Origin: Hyphomicrobiales bacterium
Lineage (GTDB): Bacteria > Pseudomonadota > Alphaproteobacteria > Rhizobiales > Rhizobiaceae
NCBI GenBank assembly: GCA_900470965.1
Contig: UCCS01000010.1
Span: forward strand, 1 to 43,474
Length of the DNA stretch: 43,474 nt
Direction: 5' to 3'
Position 1 is the first letter of the stretch; each line of letters starts with the position of its first letter. Below, in pieces: positions 24,675-33,165 of this stretch. The position numbers and the translations under genes are program-made. The notes under the pieces were generated by a model, which did not search any database, was not told the origin of the DNA, and saw nothing but the letters and a program-made list of their open reading frames with translations.

Positions 24675-25748
24675 TCAGACTGGGCTGGCCAATTGATAAG
24701 TGGACGCAAGGGTCCTAAGGGCCTCGACCGTCGCCGGATCCAGCGTCACGCCATGTCTTTCCCGCTCGGCGGCGACAGCCCATTCCCGATCGCCAGGCGC
24801 CATCACCCTGAAGCCTTCACGCTGCGGAGATGCCCTCAAGGTTTCGACGTAGCGTTTCATGGCAGCGTCAAAGATCTCGATATCGAGGAAGGCTGCAGGA
24901 TTCAGCGCGATGACGAAGGCACCCAGCCCGCGCGGTGTCGAAAAATCCGGCCCGGACATCGGAGCGATATCGAAACTCAGCTTCATGCCTGTGAGCACAG
25001 CACTCAAGATCTCGGGAATGCCTGCAAGCCCTGCGCCCTTGAAGCCGAATTCGCCGCCGAGCGGCGCCAGCATTTCGGCCACATCGGGATCGGCCGTGTC
25101 ATACCCCCGTTCATCGGAGGCGACTCCTTCGGGCAGTTGGCGGCCGAGGCTGCGATAGAGCAGCACGCGGTTATAGGGCACGGCGCTCGTCGCCATGTCG
25201 AAGAGCCACGGGTTATCTCCCGTGACCGGCACAGCGCAGGCGATCGGATTGGTGCCATGAAAGCGCATGGCGCCGTCGTGCAGACGCACGAAGCTATCGG
25301 AATTGCAGAAGGCAAAGCCTATGAAGCCACGTTGGGCGGCATCGAACGCATAGGCACCTGCCGGTCCGAAATGCGAGGAATTGCGGATCGCAACCGCACC
25401 GATCCCGAATTCCCCGGCAAGACGCGTCGCATACTCCATGGAAATATAGGTCGCGAGCGCACCATGGCCATTGTCCGCATCGAGCGAAGCGACGGCGCCG
25501 AAAGTATTTGCCAGCGTGAGATGCGGACGCGGATTGAGGCGGCCTTCGGTCAACCCTTTCACATAATGAGGGAGGAGGCGCACACCGTGGCTGTCGATGC
25601 CATAGCGCGTACCATGCAGCATTCCCCGCGTCGCTGCATCCGCAGTCTGCTGGTCGGCGCCGGCCGCGATAAAGACCTCTCGGCAGAAATCCTCGATCGT
25701 TGCCAGGGACGCCAGGGCGCCGGCGGGGTTCTTGCTGTCAGTCGTCAT
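24675..25748 (-). CDS. Ldh2/malate-lactate dehydrogenase family oxidoreductase
   Basis: 357 residues of the Ldh2/YlbC/YiaK fold, which reduces or oxidises 2-keto/2-hydroxy acids with NAD(P)H: RGMLHGTRYGIDSHGVRLLPHYV, AIRNSSHFGPAGAYAFDAAQRG, FCNSDSFVRLHDG, FHGTNPIACAVP and FDMATSAVPYNRV are family blocks, and the SHFG histidine is the usual catalytic residue. Known members act on malate, lactate, ureidoglycolate, sulfolactate or 2,3-diketogulonate. Start ATG 25748 chosen for GGGG upstream; ATG 25775 is possible. Same strand as, and 108 bases before, the gntR-TRAP operon, so a shared sugar-acid pathway is likely. Confidence 0.92.
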   Translation of the reverse strand: MTTDSKNPAGALASLATIEDFCREVFIAAGADQQTADAATRGMLHGTRYGIDSHGVRLLPHYVKGLTEGRLNPRPHLTLANTFGAVASLDADNGHGALATYISMEYATRLAGEFGIGAVAIRNSSHFGPAGAYAFDAAQRGFIGFAFCNSDSFVRLHDGAMRFHGTNPIACAVPVTGDNPWLFDMATSAVPYNRVLLYRSLGRQLPEGVASDERGYDTADPDVAEMLAPLGGEFGFKGAGLAGIPEILSAVLTGMKLSFDIAPMSGPDFSTPRGLGAFVIALNPAAFLDIEIFDAAMKRYVETLRASPQREGFRVMAPGDREWAVAAERERHGVTLDPATVEALRTLASTYQLASPV

Positions 25749-25868
25749 GGGCCCCAATCCGTTCAGGTAGATCATCTGCAAACTCTAGCGCGCTGGCGAG
25801 AAGATTCGATAGCCGCACCGCGCCTGAACCTGCACTTCTTTCAAACCCCTGTCCGACTTGTGCAAACG

Positions 25869-26723
25869 TCACGGCTTGCCGAGCGACAGGCGGAACTTCC
25901 GGGGTGTCGTGCCGGTTCGCTGCTTGAAGATGTCGTAAAATCGGCTACTGGAGCCGAAGCCGCAGTCGAGGGCAATCTCCAGGATCGACTCCTCGGTCTC
26001 AGCCAGCCGCTGCATTGCTCTCGCGAGACGATAACGTGTCAGATATTCCATTGCGGAAATACCGAGCACATCGCGAAACGCCCGGTTGGCGGTGGTTGGA
26101 TGCACGTTAGCGCGCTTTCCAAGATCCGCCAGGCTTAGCGGCTCGGGAAAATGCCGGTTGATCAGGTCGGTCAGCACCTCTGAATGGCGGATGGCGGGGC
26201 TTACCGGCGTCGCGGCCGCTGCCACGGACGAGCCTCGATTATCGGCGTGGTCAAGGATGAGCCGGCGCACCCTGAGCTTAGCCTCGTCCGCGATCAGTTG
26301 ACGCCGCACGGGATCGCTGCTGCCCCATTCCTCGACCCAGGCAGAGACGGTGAGCGGCGTCGTCTCGCGGCGGCGGGGCTCGACCACGAAGGCGCCCTGC
26401 ATGATTGCCTGTCTCGCCTTCTTGTCGATGGAGAGCGCGAGAAAGTCGACGAGCGGAAGGTAGATGCAGATAAGCGGCGCCTCCGGCGTCACCAGGATCG
26501 TCTGGTGGGGAATGGCCGCCCAGAAGAGGACAAGACGCCCGGCCTCGACCCGCTCCTGCCGACCATTGAAGAGATAGGTCATGGCACCATCGAGAAGCAG
26601 GTTGATCTCGACATGGTCGTGCCAATGCGCAGCGCTCATGGCATCGGCCGTGTGGCGCTCGATCAGGAAGCTCCGCGGCGACCCCGCCCACTCGCCGCTC
26701 CTGTTGAAATGATCGTCTTTCAT
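25869..26723 (-). CDS. AraC-family transcriptional regulator
   Basis: 284 residues: N-terminal cupin-like sugar-sensing domain (AHWHDHVEINLLLDGAMTYLFNG, then GRLVLFWAAIPHQT) and two C-terminal helix-turn-helices (about 185-282; SLADLGKRANVHPTTANRAF and ESILEIALDCGFGSSSRFYDIFKQRTGTTPRKFR). The frame opens at a TTG at 26732 but ATG 26723 is preferred. It is divergent from the GH4 gene across 103 bases, the same layout as melR-melA in enterobacteria, so it probably activates the GH4 gene in response to a galactoside. Confidence 0.92.
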   Translation of the reverse strand: MKDDHFNRSGEWAGSPRSFLIERHTADAMSAAHWHDHVEINLLLDGAMTYLFNGRQERVEAGRLVLFWAAIPHQTILVTPEAPLICIYLPLVDFLALSIDKKARQAIMQGAFVVEPRRRETTPLTVSAWVEEWGSSDPVRRQLIADEAKLRVRRLILDHADNRGSSVAAAATPVSPAIRHSEVLTDLINRHFPEPLSLADLGKRANVHPTTANRAFRDVLGISAMEYLTRYRLARAMQRLAETEESILEIALDCGFGSSSRFYDIFKQRTGTTPRKFRLSLGKP

Positions 26724-26734
26724 GGCGTCCAACG

Positions 26735-26761
26735 CTTCAATCCGGGAATACTCCCTTCAAT
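26735..26761. promoter_or_regulatory. 20-bp-spaced direct repeat, candidate AraC-type site
   Basis: CTTCAAT occurs at 26735-26741 and again at 26755-26761, exactly 20 bases apart (about two helical turns), in the 103-base gap between the divergent AraC and GH4 genes. AraC proteins typically bind such direct repeats. Seven-base matches can occur by chance, so support is moderate at best. Confidence 0.35.
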
Positions 26762-26826
26762 AGCAGGAAGAAATTCTGATTTGGAAGAGGCACCACTATG
26801 GTGACCTTGATTTGTGGGAGACCGAA

Positions 26827-28143
26827 ATGCCGAAGATTTGCCTCGTGGGTGCGGGCAGCACCGTTTTTGCGCAGAACATTCTGGGGGATGTGCTGTCCAC
26901 ACCCTCGGGCAGCGATTATGTGATCAGCCTGTTTGATATCGACCCCGAACGGTTGAAGACATCGGAGATCGTTGCGCGGCGCATCTGCGAGGCGCTCAAT
27001 CTGCAGAGGGTAAGGATAGAGGCAACCCTCGATCGTCGCGAGGCGCTGCGCGGATCGGATTTCGTTATCCTGATGATGCAGGTCGGCGGCTACAAGCCTG
27101 CGACTGTGACGGATTTCGACGTGCCGAAGCGATACGGCCTGCGGCAGACTATTGCCGATACGCTCGGCATCGGTGGGATATTCCGCGGACTTCGCACCAT
27201 TCCGGTGCTGGAAGCGATCTGCCGCGATATGGAAGAGGTCTGCCCCGACGCGCTGCTAATGCAATATGTGAACCCGATGGCGATCAACTGCTGGGCGATC
27301 AAGGAGCTGGCGCCCAGTATCCGCACGGTTGGCCTTTGCCATAGCGTGCAGCATACCGCCGCCCATCTCGCCTCCTGCCTCGACGAAGACATTGCCGACA
27401 TCAACTACATCTCTGCTGGAATCAACCACGTCGCCTTCTTCCTGAAATACGAGAAGCTGCATGCCGATGGCCGACGCGAAGATCTTTATCCCCGCCTGAA
27501 GGCTCTCGCCGGCGAGGGACGCGTGCCGTCCGACGACCGGGTGCGTTTCGATGTCCTGAAGCGGCTTGGTCATTTCGTGACGGAATCCAGCGAGCATTTC
27601 TCCGAATATACGTCCTGGTACATCAAGGACCGCCGTCCGGAGCTCATCGACAAGCTCAACATTCCGCTCGACGAGTATATCAGCCGCTGCGAGCGGCAGA
27701 TTTCAGAATGGCATGCGCTGCGCCGGGATCTCGAAGGCGACAAGCCGATCGAGGTCTGCCGCAGCAACGAATATGCCGCGGGCATCATCCACGCCGCCGT
27801 CACCGGCAATCCAGCGCTGATCTATGGCAATGTTCCGAACAACGGCCTGATCGAGAACCTTCCGGCCGAATGTATCGTGGAAGTGCCCTGCCATGTGGAT
27901 AGGAACGGCATCCAGCCAACCCGCATCGGCAGGATCCCCACGCAGCTCGCCGCTGTGATGAAGCTCAGCATCTCGGTTCAGGAACTGACCGTTGAAGCAG
28001 CATTGACGGGAAAACGCGACCGCATCTATCAGGCAGCCCTGCTCGATCCGCATACATCGGCAGAACTGTCGCCGGACGAGATCTGGGGCCTGGTCGACGA
28101 CCTGATCGAGGCACACGGCGACCTCCTGCCCAGATATAGCTGA
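26827..28143 (+). CDS. Glycoside hydrolase family 4 (alpha-galactosidase-like)
   Basis: 438-residue cytosolic GH4 enzyme, which cleaves glycosides through NAD-dependent oxidation at C3 and needs a divalent metal. Residues 7-13 VGAGSTV bind NAD; DTLGIGGIFRGLRTIP, MQYVNPMAINCWA, LCHSVQHT (metal-ligand Cys) and INHVAFFL (metal-ligand His) are the family blocks. The closest members I know are alpha-galactosidases such as MelA and the rhizobial AgaL type; alpha-glucuronidase or a GalNAc-specific enzyme are alternatives. ATG 26827 follows GGGAG. Ends in a strong intrinsic terminator, so it is transcribed apart from the following operon. Confidence 0.93.
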   Translation: MPKICLVGAGSTVFAQNILGDVLSTPSGSDYVISLFDIDPERLKTSEIVARRICEALNLQRVRIEATLDRREALRGSDFVILMMQVGGYKPATVTDFDVPKRYGLRQTIADTLGIGGIFRGLRTIPVLEAICRDMEEVCPDALLMQYVNPMAINCWAIKELAPSIRTVGLCHSVQHTAAHLASCLDEDIADINYISAGINHVAFFLKYEKLHADGRREDLYPRLKALAGEGRVPSDDRVRFDVLKRLGHFVTESSEHFSEYTSWYIKDRRPELIDKLNIPLDEYISRCERQISEWHALRRDLEGDKPIEVCRSNEYAAGIIHAAVTGNPALIYGNVPNNGLIENLPAECIVEVPCHVDRNGIQPTRIGRIPTQLAAVMKLSISVQELTVEAALTGKRDRIYQAALLDPHTSAELSPDEIWGLVDDLIEAHGDLLPRYS

Positions 28144-28184
28144 GATCGGCCACAGGCCTATTCGCTCACCAAACAACAGCCAAG

Positions 28185-28222
28185 AGGCACGTCGTCATCA
28201 GAGACGACGTGCCTTTCTTTTT
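28185..28222 (+). terminator. Rho-independent terminator after the GH4 gene
   Basis: AGGCACGTCGTC pairs perfectly with GACGACGTGCCT (12 bp, 6-base loop) and is followed by TTCTTTTT. This is the clearest intrinsic terminator in the window and separates the GH4 gene from the DeoR-led operon. Confidence 0.93.
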
Positions 28223-28256
28223 GATCGCGCACCACCAGATCGGTCAACATGAAAAA

Positions 28257-28294
28257 GATCATAAACGATCATAATCTTGATTGACATTGATCGT
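28257..28294. promoter_or_regulatory. Candidate DeoR operator overlapping a TTGACA element
   Basis: GATCATAA occurs twice, at 28257-28264 and 28267-28274 (10-bp period), and ACGATCA (28265-28271) is inverted as TGATCGT at 28288-28294. A TTGACA at 28281-28286 lies between these arms and could be a -35 element, though no good -10 is seen at 17 bases. The site is about 50-90 bases upstream of the DeoR start, suiting autorepression. DeoR proteins often use repeated half-sites. Confidence 0.5.
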
Positions 28295-28345
28295 ATTGAG
28301 TGGGAACTTTGATGCAAGAAGCACAATTGCACCAGGGGACGATCT

Positions 28346-29140
28346 GTGAACCAGACTGGCGGCGTGAAGACTGATCGGCTCGATGCCATCCGCAGTCATC
28401 TCTATGCGAATGGCTTTTCCACCATTCAGGACCTGGCCGATGCTGTCGGCGCCTCCTTGGCAACAGTGCGGCGCGACCTGCAAATTCTCGAACAGGATGG
28501 CGCGATTGACCGTGTGCATGGCGGCGCTCGCATCGCCGAAGGTTCTTCGGTCGAAATGGCCTTCCAGGAAAGGGAAAAGCGCCAGCTTTCGGCAAAGCGC
28601 GCGATCGCCAATGCGGCCTATGAACTGCTTCTGCCCCGCACGGCGATCTTCCTCGACGCCGGCACGACGGTTCTTCAGCTTGCGCGACTAATCCGCATCA
28701 ATCCGATGCCGCTCCGCATCTTCACCAACGGCCTGATCGTTGCTCAGGAATTTCTCAACATTCCGAACCTCGAAGTCGTGCTTCTCGGTGGCCAATTGCG
28801 CAGCGAAAACGCCTCGCTTGTCGGCCCGCAGGCCGAGGCGATGCTCGAAACGATCTGGTTCGATCAGCTGTTTCTCGGAGCAAGCGCCATCAGCCCCGAC
28901 GGCGCGATCTACAGCGTGGACAGTGCCGAAGCTAGCCTGAACCGGCGCATGCTCACCCGCTCTGCCAACGGCTATGTGCTCGCCGATTCCTCGAAATTCG
29001 GGACGATGGCAACCTACAAGGTCGCGCCCCTGAACGCCGCAAAGCTCATCACCGACAAGGGCCTGACGCCCCAATGGCGCGCCGAACTCACCAACTTCGG
29101 TATTGACGCGACCTATGCCGAGCTCGGAGCAAAAGAATGA
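28346..29140 (+). CDS. DeoR-family transcriptional regulator
   Basis: 264 residues: N-terminal helix-turn-helix at about 10-60 (FSTIQDLADAVGASLATVRRDL, then VHGGARI, the classic DeoR signature) and a C-terminal phosphosugar-sensing domain related to ribose-5-phosphate isomerase (FLDAGTTVLQLARLI; VVLLGGQLR; SVDSAEASLNRRM; DSSKFG). Starts with GTG 28346 after AGGGG. Leads the sugar kinase/ABC/SIS/GatZ operon and overlaps the kinase gene by 4 bases (ATGA). By analogy with AgaR-type regulators the inducer may be a phosphorylated amino sugar or tagatose phosphate; that is inference. Confidence 0.94.
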   Translation: MNQTGGVKTDRLDAIRSHLYANGFSTIQDLADAVGASLATVRRDLQILEQDGAIDRVHGGARIAEGSSVEMAFQEREKRQLSAKRAIANAAYELLLPRTAIFLDAGTTVLQLARLIRINPMPLRIFTNGLIVAQEFLNIPNLEVVLLGGQLRSENASLVGPQAEAMLETIWFDQLFLGASAISPDGAIYSVDSAEASLNRRMLTRSANGYVLADSSKFGTMATYKVAPLNAAKLITDKGLTPQWRAELTNFGIDATYAELGAKE

Positions 29141-30099
29141 GTAACGAGCTGATCCTCGGCATCGATGGCGGCGGCAGCAAGGTGCTCGTCACGCTGGCCG
29201 ACAGAGACGGCCGAATTCTGCGCACAGCGCTCGGCGGCGGCGTCAATCCGATGGACAATCCGGACTGGCGACAGGAGCTGGAGCGGCATATCGAACCGTT
29301 CCGCAATGAGCCGGGACTGGCCGCCGTCGGCGCTGCCCTGCCTGCTTATGGCGAAGTCGCTCACCTCTCTGCGCTTCAGAAACAATGCATTGATGACGCC
29401 TTTCCGGATATCCGCAGGATCGTGCTCAATGACGTCGATGCAGCCCATCTCGGTGCCTTTGCCGGGCGTCCGGGCATCCTCATCCTGTCGGGGACCGGCT
29501 CCATGTCCTGGGCGCGCAACGGCGCGGGCGCCTCCGCACGCGCCGGCGGTTGGGGCGATGTGATCGGCGACGAGGGCAGCAGCTACTGGATCGGTCGCGC
29601 AGCCCTGCATCTCATCAGCCAGAGCCTCGATGGACGTGCCAAGCCGACCGTGCTGGCGAAGGCCATTTATGACCATCTCCAGCTCGACATCACCGATCCG
29701 ATCAACGCGCTCGAGGGCTGGATCAGCGGGCTCAAGCGTCCACGCGCAGGTATTGCAGCGCTCTCCGTCCTTGTCGACCAAACAGCGAGCCAGGGTGACG
29801 AAACCGCAATCGGTCTGATCGAGAAGGCAGCCGAGGAGCTTGCCAAACACCATTGGGCGATATCAGGCCATTGTGAAACCGGCACCGACTGGACCTATGC
29901 GGGCGGCACCTTTTCCAGCCGTCTGCTGCTCGAGGCCGTCGAACGGCGGATCGGCCGGCGGGCGGTTTCACCCGTACTTCCCCCCATTGGCGGCGCGCTT
30001 CTGGCCGCCGCCCAACTTCTCGACTGGCCGCTTGACGAGCGCTGGTTCGGGCAAATCGCGGTCGCGGCCGAAACCGTAATCGCGCGATCAAGACAATGA
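29137..30099 (+). CDS. BadF/BcrA-type sugar kinase (GlcNAc-kinase-like)
   Basis: 320-residue ASKHA-fold kinase. ATP-binding and catalytic blocks: GIDGGGSKVLVTLAD (phosphate 1, residues 8-22), LNDVDAAHLGAFAG (phosphate/catalytic Asp), LSGTGSMSWAR (phosphate 2) and AGGWGDVIGDEGSSYWIG, which in GlcNAc kinases is next to the sugar site. The family includes N-acetylglucosamine kinase and other hexosamine kinases. In this operon it should phosphorylate the ABC-imported sugar at C6 before the SIS-domain enzyme acts. Sugar identity unproven. Start inside the DeoR stop. Confidence 0.9.
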   Translation: MSNELILGIDGGGSKVLVTLADRDGRILRTALGGGVNPMDNPDWRQELERHIEPFRNEPGLAAVGAALPAYGEVAHLSALQKQCIDDAFPDIRRIVLNDVDAAHLGAFAGRPGILILSGTGSMSWARNGAGASARAGGWGDVIGDEGSSYWIGRAALHLISQSLDGRAKPTVLAKAIYDHLQLDITDPINALEGWISGLKRPRAGIAALSVLVDQTASQGDETAIGLIEKAAEELAKHHWAISGHCETGTDWTYAGGTFSSRLLLEAVERRIGRRAVSPVLPPIGGALLAAAQLLDWPLDERWFGQIAVAAETVIARSRQ

Positions 30100-30126
30100 C
30101 TGTCAACGATAACGAAGGATGGGAAC

Positions 30127-31383
30127 ATGCGTAAATTGATATTGCCTTTGCTTGCCTCCGCCGCCCTTGCGATCGCCCTGCCTGCCTTGGCGGACGGCGC
30201 CAAGCCACTTGCCGGCCAATCTATCACGGTCCTCATGCCATCGCCGCAGGGCGCCACGGTTGCGGCCGATTTTGAAGCCGAGACCGGCATTCATGTCGAT
30301 CTCCAGACCCTCTCCTGGGACGATATCCGCCCGAAACTGGTGACGGCGCTCGTCGCCGGCACGGCACCGGCCGATGTCACCGAATTCGACTGGTCGTGGA
30401 CGGGACAGTTCAGCGCCGCCGGTTGGTACATGCCGCTGAACGACGTGATCGACAAGGATAGTGTCGATGATATCGGCGTCGCCAAGATCTTCACCGTCGA
30501 CGGTCAGTTGCTCGGCGTACCCTACACGAACGACTTCCGCGTCATGCTCGTCAACAAGAAGCATTTCACGGACGCCGGCATTACCGAAATGCCGAAGACG
30601 CTCGACGCGCTGGTCGAGGCCGCAAAGAAGATCAAGGAGAAGGGCATCTCCACCTATCCGATCGGCCTGCCGCTCTCGGCGACCGAAGGCGCTTCCACGA
30701 GCTGGTATCTGCTGACCAAGGCCTTTGGCGGCGAACTCTTCGACAAGGATTTCAAGCCGCTTTTCCTCACCCCCGATTCAGCCGGCTACAAGGCGCTCGC
30801 CTTCGAACTGAAGCTCTTGAAGGACGGCCTGGTCGACCCTGCCTCGACAGGCCTCAAGGACAGCCAGATCAACGAGAGCATGTTCGCCCAGGGGCTGACC
30901 AGCATCATGATCTCGGGTGAGCCCGGTCGCCTGGGCCAGATGAACGACCCAAAGCAGTCCAAGGTCGCCGGCCAGGTGGAAGCGATCCTCGTACCGACCG
31001 AAAGTGGTCAGACCCGCAGCTTCGGCCTTCCGGAAGCGCTCGCCATTCCGAACGTTTCGCAGAACAAGGAAGCGGCGGTCGCCTTCGTCAAATGGTTCAC
31101 CAGCAAGGAGTTCCAGAAGAAGAATGCGGCAAACGGCTTCCTGCCGACACGGACTTCGGCGCTCGCCGAACTCAATACGGAAGGCAAGCTGACGAGCGGC
31201 GACGCACTTGTCGCACAGTCCAAGACCGTCGAGCCTTTGTTCCAGCAGGGAACGCCGCCATGGTATCCGCAGTTTTCGAGCGCGGTGAACACGGCGATCA
31301 ACAGCGCGGCAAAGGACCAGGTCACCGTTGATCAGGCCATGCAGAGCATCGCCGATGCAGCCAAGCAGGCGATGGCGCAATGA
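30127..31383 (+). CDS. Sugar ABC transporter periplasmic binding protein
   Basis: 418 residues, Sec signal peptide at 1-22 (cleavage near ALA/DGA), then a family 1 solute-binding fold: VAADFEAETGIHVDLQTLSWDDIRPKLVTALVAGTAPADVTEFDW, GVPYTNDFRVMLVNKKHF and LPEALAIPNVSQNKEAAVAFVKWFTSKEFQKK are typical of CUT1 carbohydrate binders. The ligand is probably an amino sugar or galactoside, from operon context. GAAGGATGG sits upstream of ATG 30127; 27 bases follow the kinase. The stop overlaps the first permease (ATGA), and no hairpin separates them, unlike the other two binding-protein genes inside operons here. Confidence 0.94.
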   Translation: MRKLILPLLASAALAIALPALADGAKPLAGQSITVLMPSPQGATVAADFEAETGIHVDLQTLSWDDIRPKLVTALVAGTAPADVTEFDWSWTGQFSAAGWYMPLNDVIDKDSVDDIGVAKIFTVDGQLLGVPYTNDFRVMLVNKKHFTDAGITEMPKTLDALVEAAKKIKEKGISTYPIGLPLSATEGASTSWYLLTKAFGGELFDKDFKPLFLTPDSAGYKALAFELKLLKDGLVDPASTGLKDSQINESMFAQGLTSIMISGEPGRLGQMNDPKQSKVAGQVEAILVPTESGQTRSFGLPEALAIPNVSQNKEAAVAFVKWFTSKEFQKKNAANGFLPTRTSALAELNTEGKLTSGDALVAQSKTVEPLFQQGTPPWYPQFSSAVNTAINSAAKDQVTVDQAMQSIADAAKQAMAQ

Positions 31384-32297
31384 CAACAGCCACCGCTGAA
31401 GGTGTCGCAGCCAAGCGTAGTGTCGGCCTCAACGCCGACACCATGCTCGGACTGCTGCTGGTGCTGCCGATCCTGGTGACGATGGCAGCTCTGGTCTTCT
31501 ATCCGATGGGACGGACGGTCTGGGACTCGCTGCACCGGGTCAATCCGATGCAGGCCGGAACGCCCTTTGTCGGACTGGAAAATTACACACGCATGCTGTC
31601 GGATGGACAGCTGGCGACGACCTGGACGAATACCCTCATCTACGTCGTTCTCGCCGTCGCTGCCGAAACCATCTTCGGCGTGCTCGCTGCAGCGCTCATC
31701 AATCAGATGAGGGTCGGGCGCCAGTGGGTGCTTGCGGCTGTCATTCTGCCCTGGGCGCTCCCCGGTGTCGTCAACTCCGTCATCTGGCTATGGATCTATC
31801 AACCCGGCGCCGGCCTGTTGAACGGCATCCTCGTCGCACTTGGCCTGCCTTTCGAAAATCATGTCTGGTTCAACGACCGGACGAGCGCGATCATCGCGGT
31901 CACTGTCGTGCATGTCTGGCGCATGATGCCACTGACCATCGTCATCGTGCTTGCGGCCATGCAGAGCATCCCGGCGCATCTCTATGAGGCTGCCCGCATC
32001 GACGGCGCGACGCGCGTGCAGATGTTCAGCCTGGTCACGCTTCCGCTCGTGCGCAGCGCAATTGCCGTTGCCATGACGAACGCGACGGTCAATGCCTTCA
32101 ACCTTTTCGACGAGGCCTGGGTCCTGGCCGGATCAAGCCTCGAAACGCGGCCGATCCTCGTGCAGATCTATCTCGAGACGTTCCAGAACCTTCGCTTCTC
32201 CTACGGCATGGCGCTGTCGGTGGTCATCACACTCGTGTCGCTGCTCGTCTCGCTCGTCTATGTCCTCCGCGTCTATCGCAACACACGGTTCGACTGA
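31380..32297 (+). CDS. Sugar ABC transporter permease (MalF/UgpA-like)
   Basis: 305-residue membrane permease of the CUT1 group, six predicted spans after a 20-residue cytosolic start. The EAA loop reads YEAARIDGATRVQMFSLVTLPLV. Start ATG 31380 overlaps the binding-protein stop, and the gene ends in a TGATG overlap with the second permease, so expression is tightly coupled. Confidence 0.95.
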   Translation: MTTATAEGVAAKRSVGLNADTMLGLLLVLPILVTMAALVFYPMGRTVWDSLHRVNPMQAGTPFVGLENYTRMLSDGQLATTWTNTLIYVVLAVAAETIFGVLAAALINQMRVGRQWVLAAVILPWALPGVVNSVIWLWIYQPGAGLLNGILVALGLPFENHVWFNDRTSAIIAVTVVHVWRMMPLTIVIVLAAMQSIPAHLYEAARIDGATRVQMFSLVTLPLVRSAIAVAMTNATVNAFNLFDEAWVLAGSSLETRPILVQIYLETFQNLRFSYGMALSVVITLVSLLVSLVYVLRVYRNTRFD

Positions 32298-33154
32298 TGA
32301 AACCAACCATTCTCTATCGCCTGATGATTTGGGCCGGTCTTGCGGTGCTGCTGATTTGGTCGCTCGGCCCGATCTACTGGACGATCGCAAGTTCCGTGAC
32401 GCCAACGGAAGATTTTTCCACGCGGCCGATCCATTTCTTCCCGCAGCATTTCACGCTCGACCATTATTCGCGCCTGCTCGGCATCAACATTGCGCGGATC
32501 GGCGGGGTGGAGGTGTGGAAGCAGTTCCGTGCAGCGCTGCTCAACAGCGTGATCACGTCTGCAGCTGCCACGGCTCTCTGCGTCGCGATCTCGGCACTCG
32601 GCGCCTATGCCTTCACCCGGATGCGCTTTCCCGGGCGTCAGCTTCTGTTTGGCGCTGTCGTCGCGACGCTGGCCATCCCTGCCTATGCGGTGCTGATCCC
32701 GCTCTATCAGATCATGATCAAGATGCATCTGGTCGACACCTATACCGGCGTCTCGCTGATCTATGTCTCGGCCTATCTGCCGCTCTCCCTCTGGCTGTTG
32801 CGCAGCGTCTTCGAGCAGCTTCCGATCGCGCTCGAAGAGGCGGCACAACTTGATGGCGCGGGTCGCCTCTTCATCTTCTTCCACATCGTGCTGCCACTCG
32901 CCGGACCCGGTCTGACGGCGGCCGCTATCCTCACCTTCCTGGGGGCGTGGGGTCAGTACCTCGTTCCCCTCATCTTCTCACCGCAGGCGACGAAACCCCT
33001 GACGGTTCTCATCCCTGAATTCGTCACCAAGAACTTCATCGACTACGGGCTGATCACGGCCAGCGGATCGATTGCGATCGTCATCCCTGCCCTCGTCGTC
33101 ATCTTTCTCAACCGGTACCTCGTCAGCGGTCTGCTGGCTGGTTCGGTCAAATAA
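32297..33154 (+). CDS. Sugar ABC transporter permease (MalG/UgpE-like)
   Basis: 285-residue partner permease. LGPIYWTIASSVTPTEDF after the first span, AYAFTRMRFPGR, and the EAA loop LEEAAQLDGAGRLFIFFHIVLPLAGPG are all CUT1 hallmarks. Six hydrophobic spans. Followed after 11 bases by the SIS-domain gene. Confidence 0.95.
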   Translation: MKPTILYRLMIWAGLAVLLIWSLGPIYWTIASSVTPTEDFSTRPIHFFPQHFTLDHYSRLLGINIARIGGVEVWKQFRAALLNSVITSAAATALCVAISALGAYAFTRMRFPGRQLLFGAVVATLAIPAYAVLIPLYQIMIKMHLVDTYTGVSLIYVSAYLPLSLWLLRSVFEQLPIALEEAAQLDGAGRLFIFFHIVLPLAGPGLTAAAILTFLGAWGQYLVPLIFSPQATKPLTVLIPEFVTKNFIDYGLITASGSIAIVIPALVVIFLNRYLVSGLLAGSVK

Positions 33155-33165
33155 TCGGAGACATC

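Noticed and set aside
24669..26138. 489-codon open frame on the plus strand over the Ldh2-like and AraC genes
   Set aside because: It is antisense to two genes with clear family motifs, crosses their boundary, and its sequence has no recognisable domain. Long mirror frames are expected in GC-rich coding DNA.
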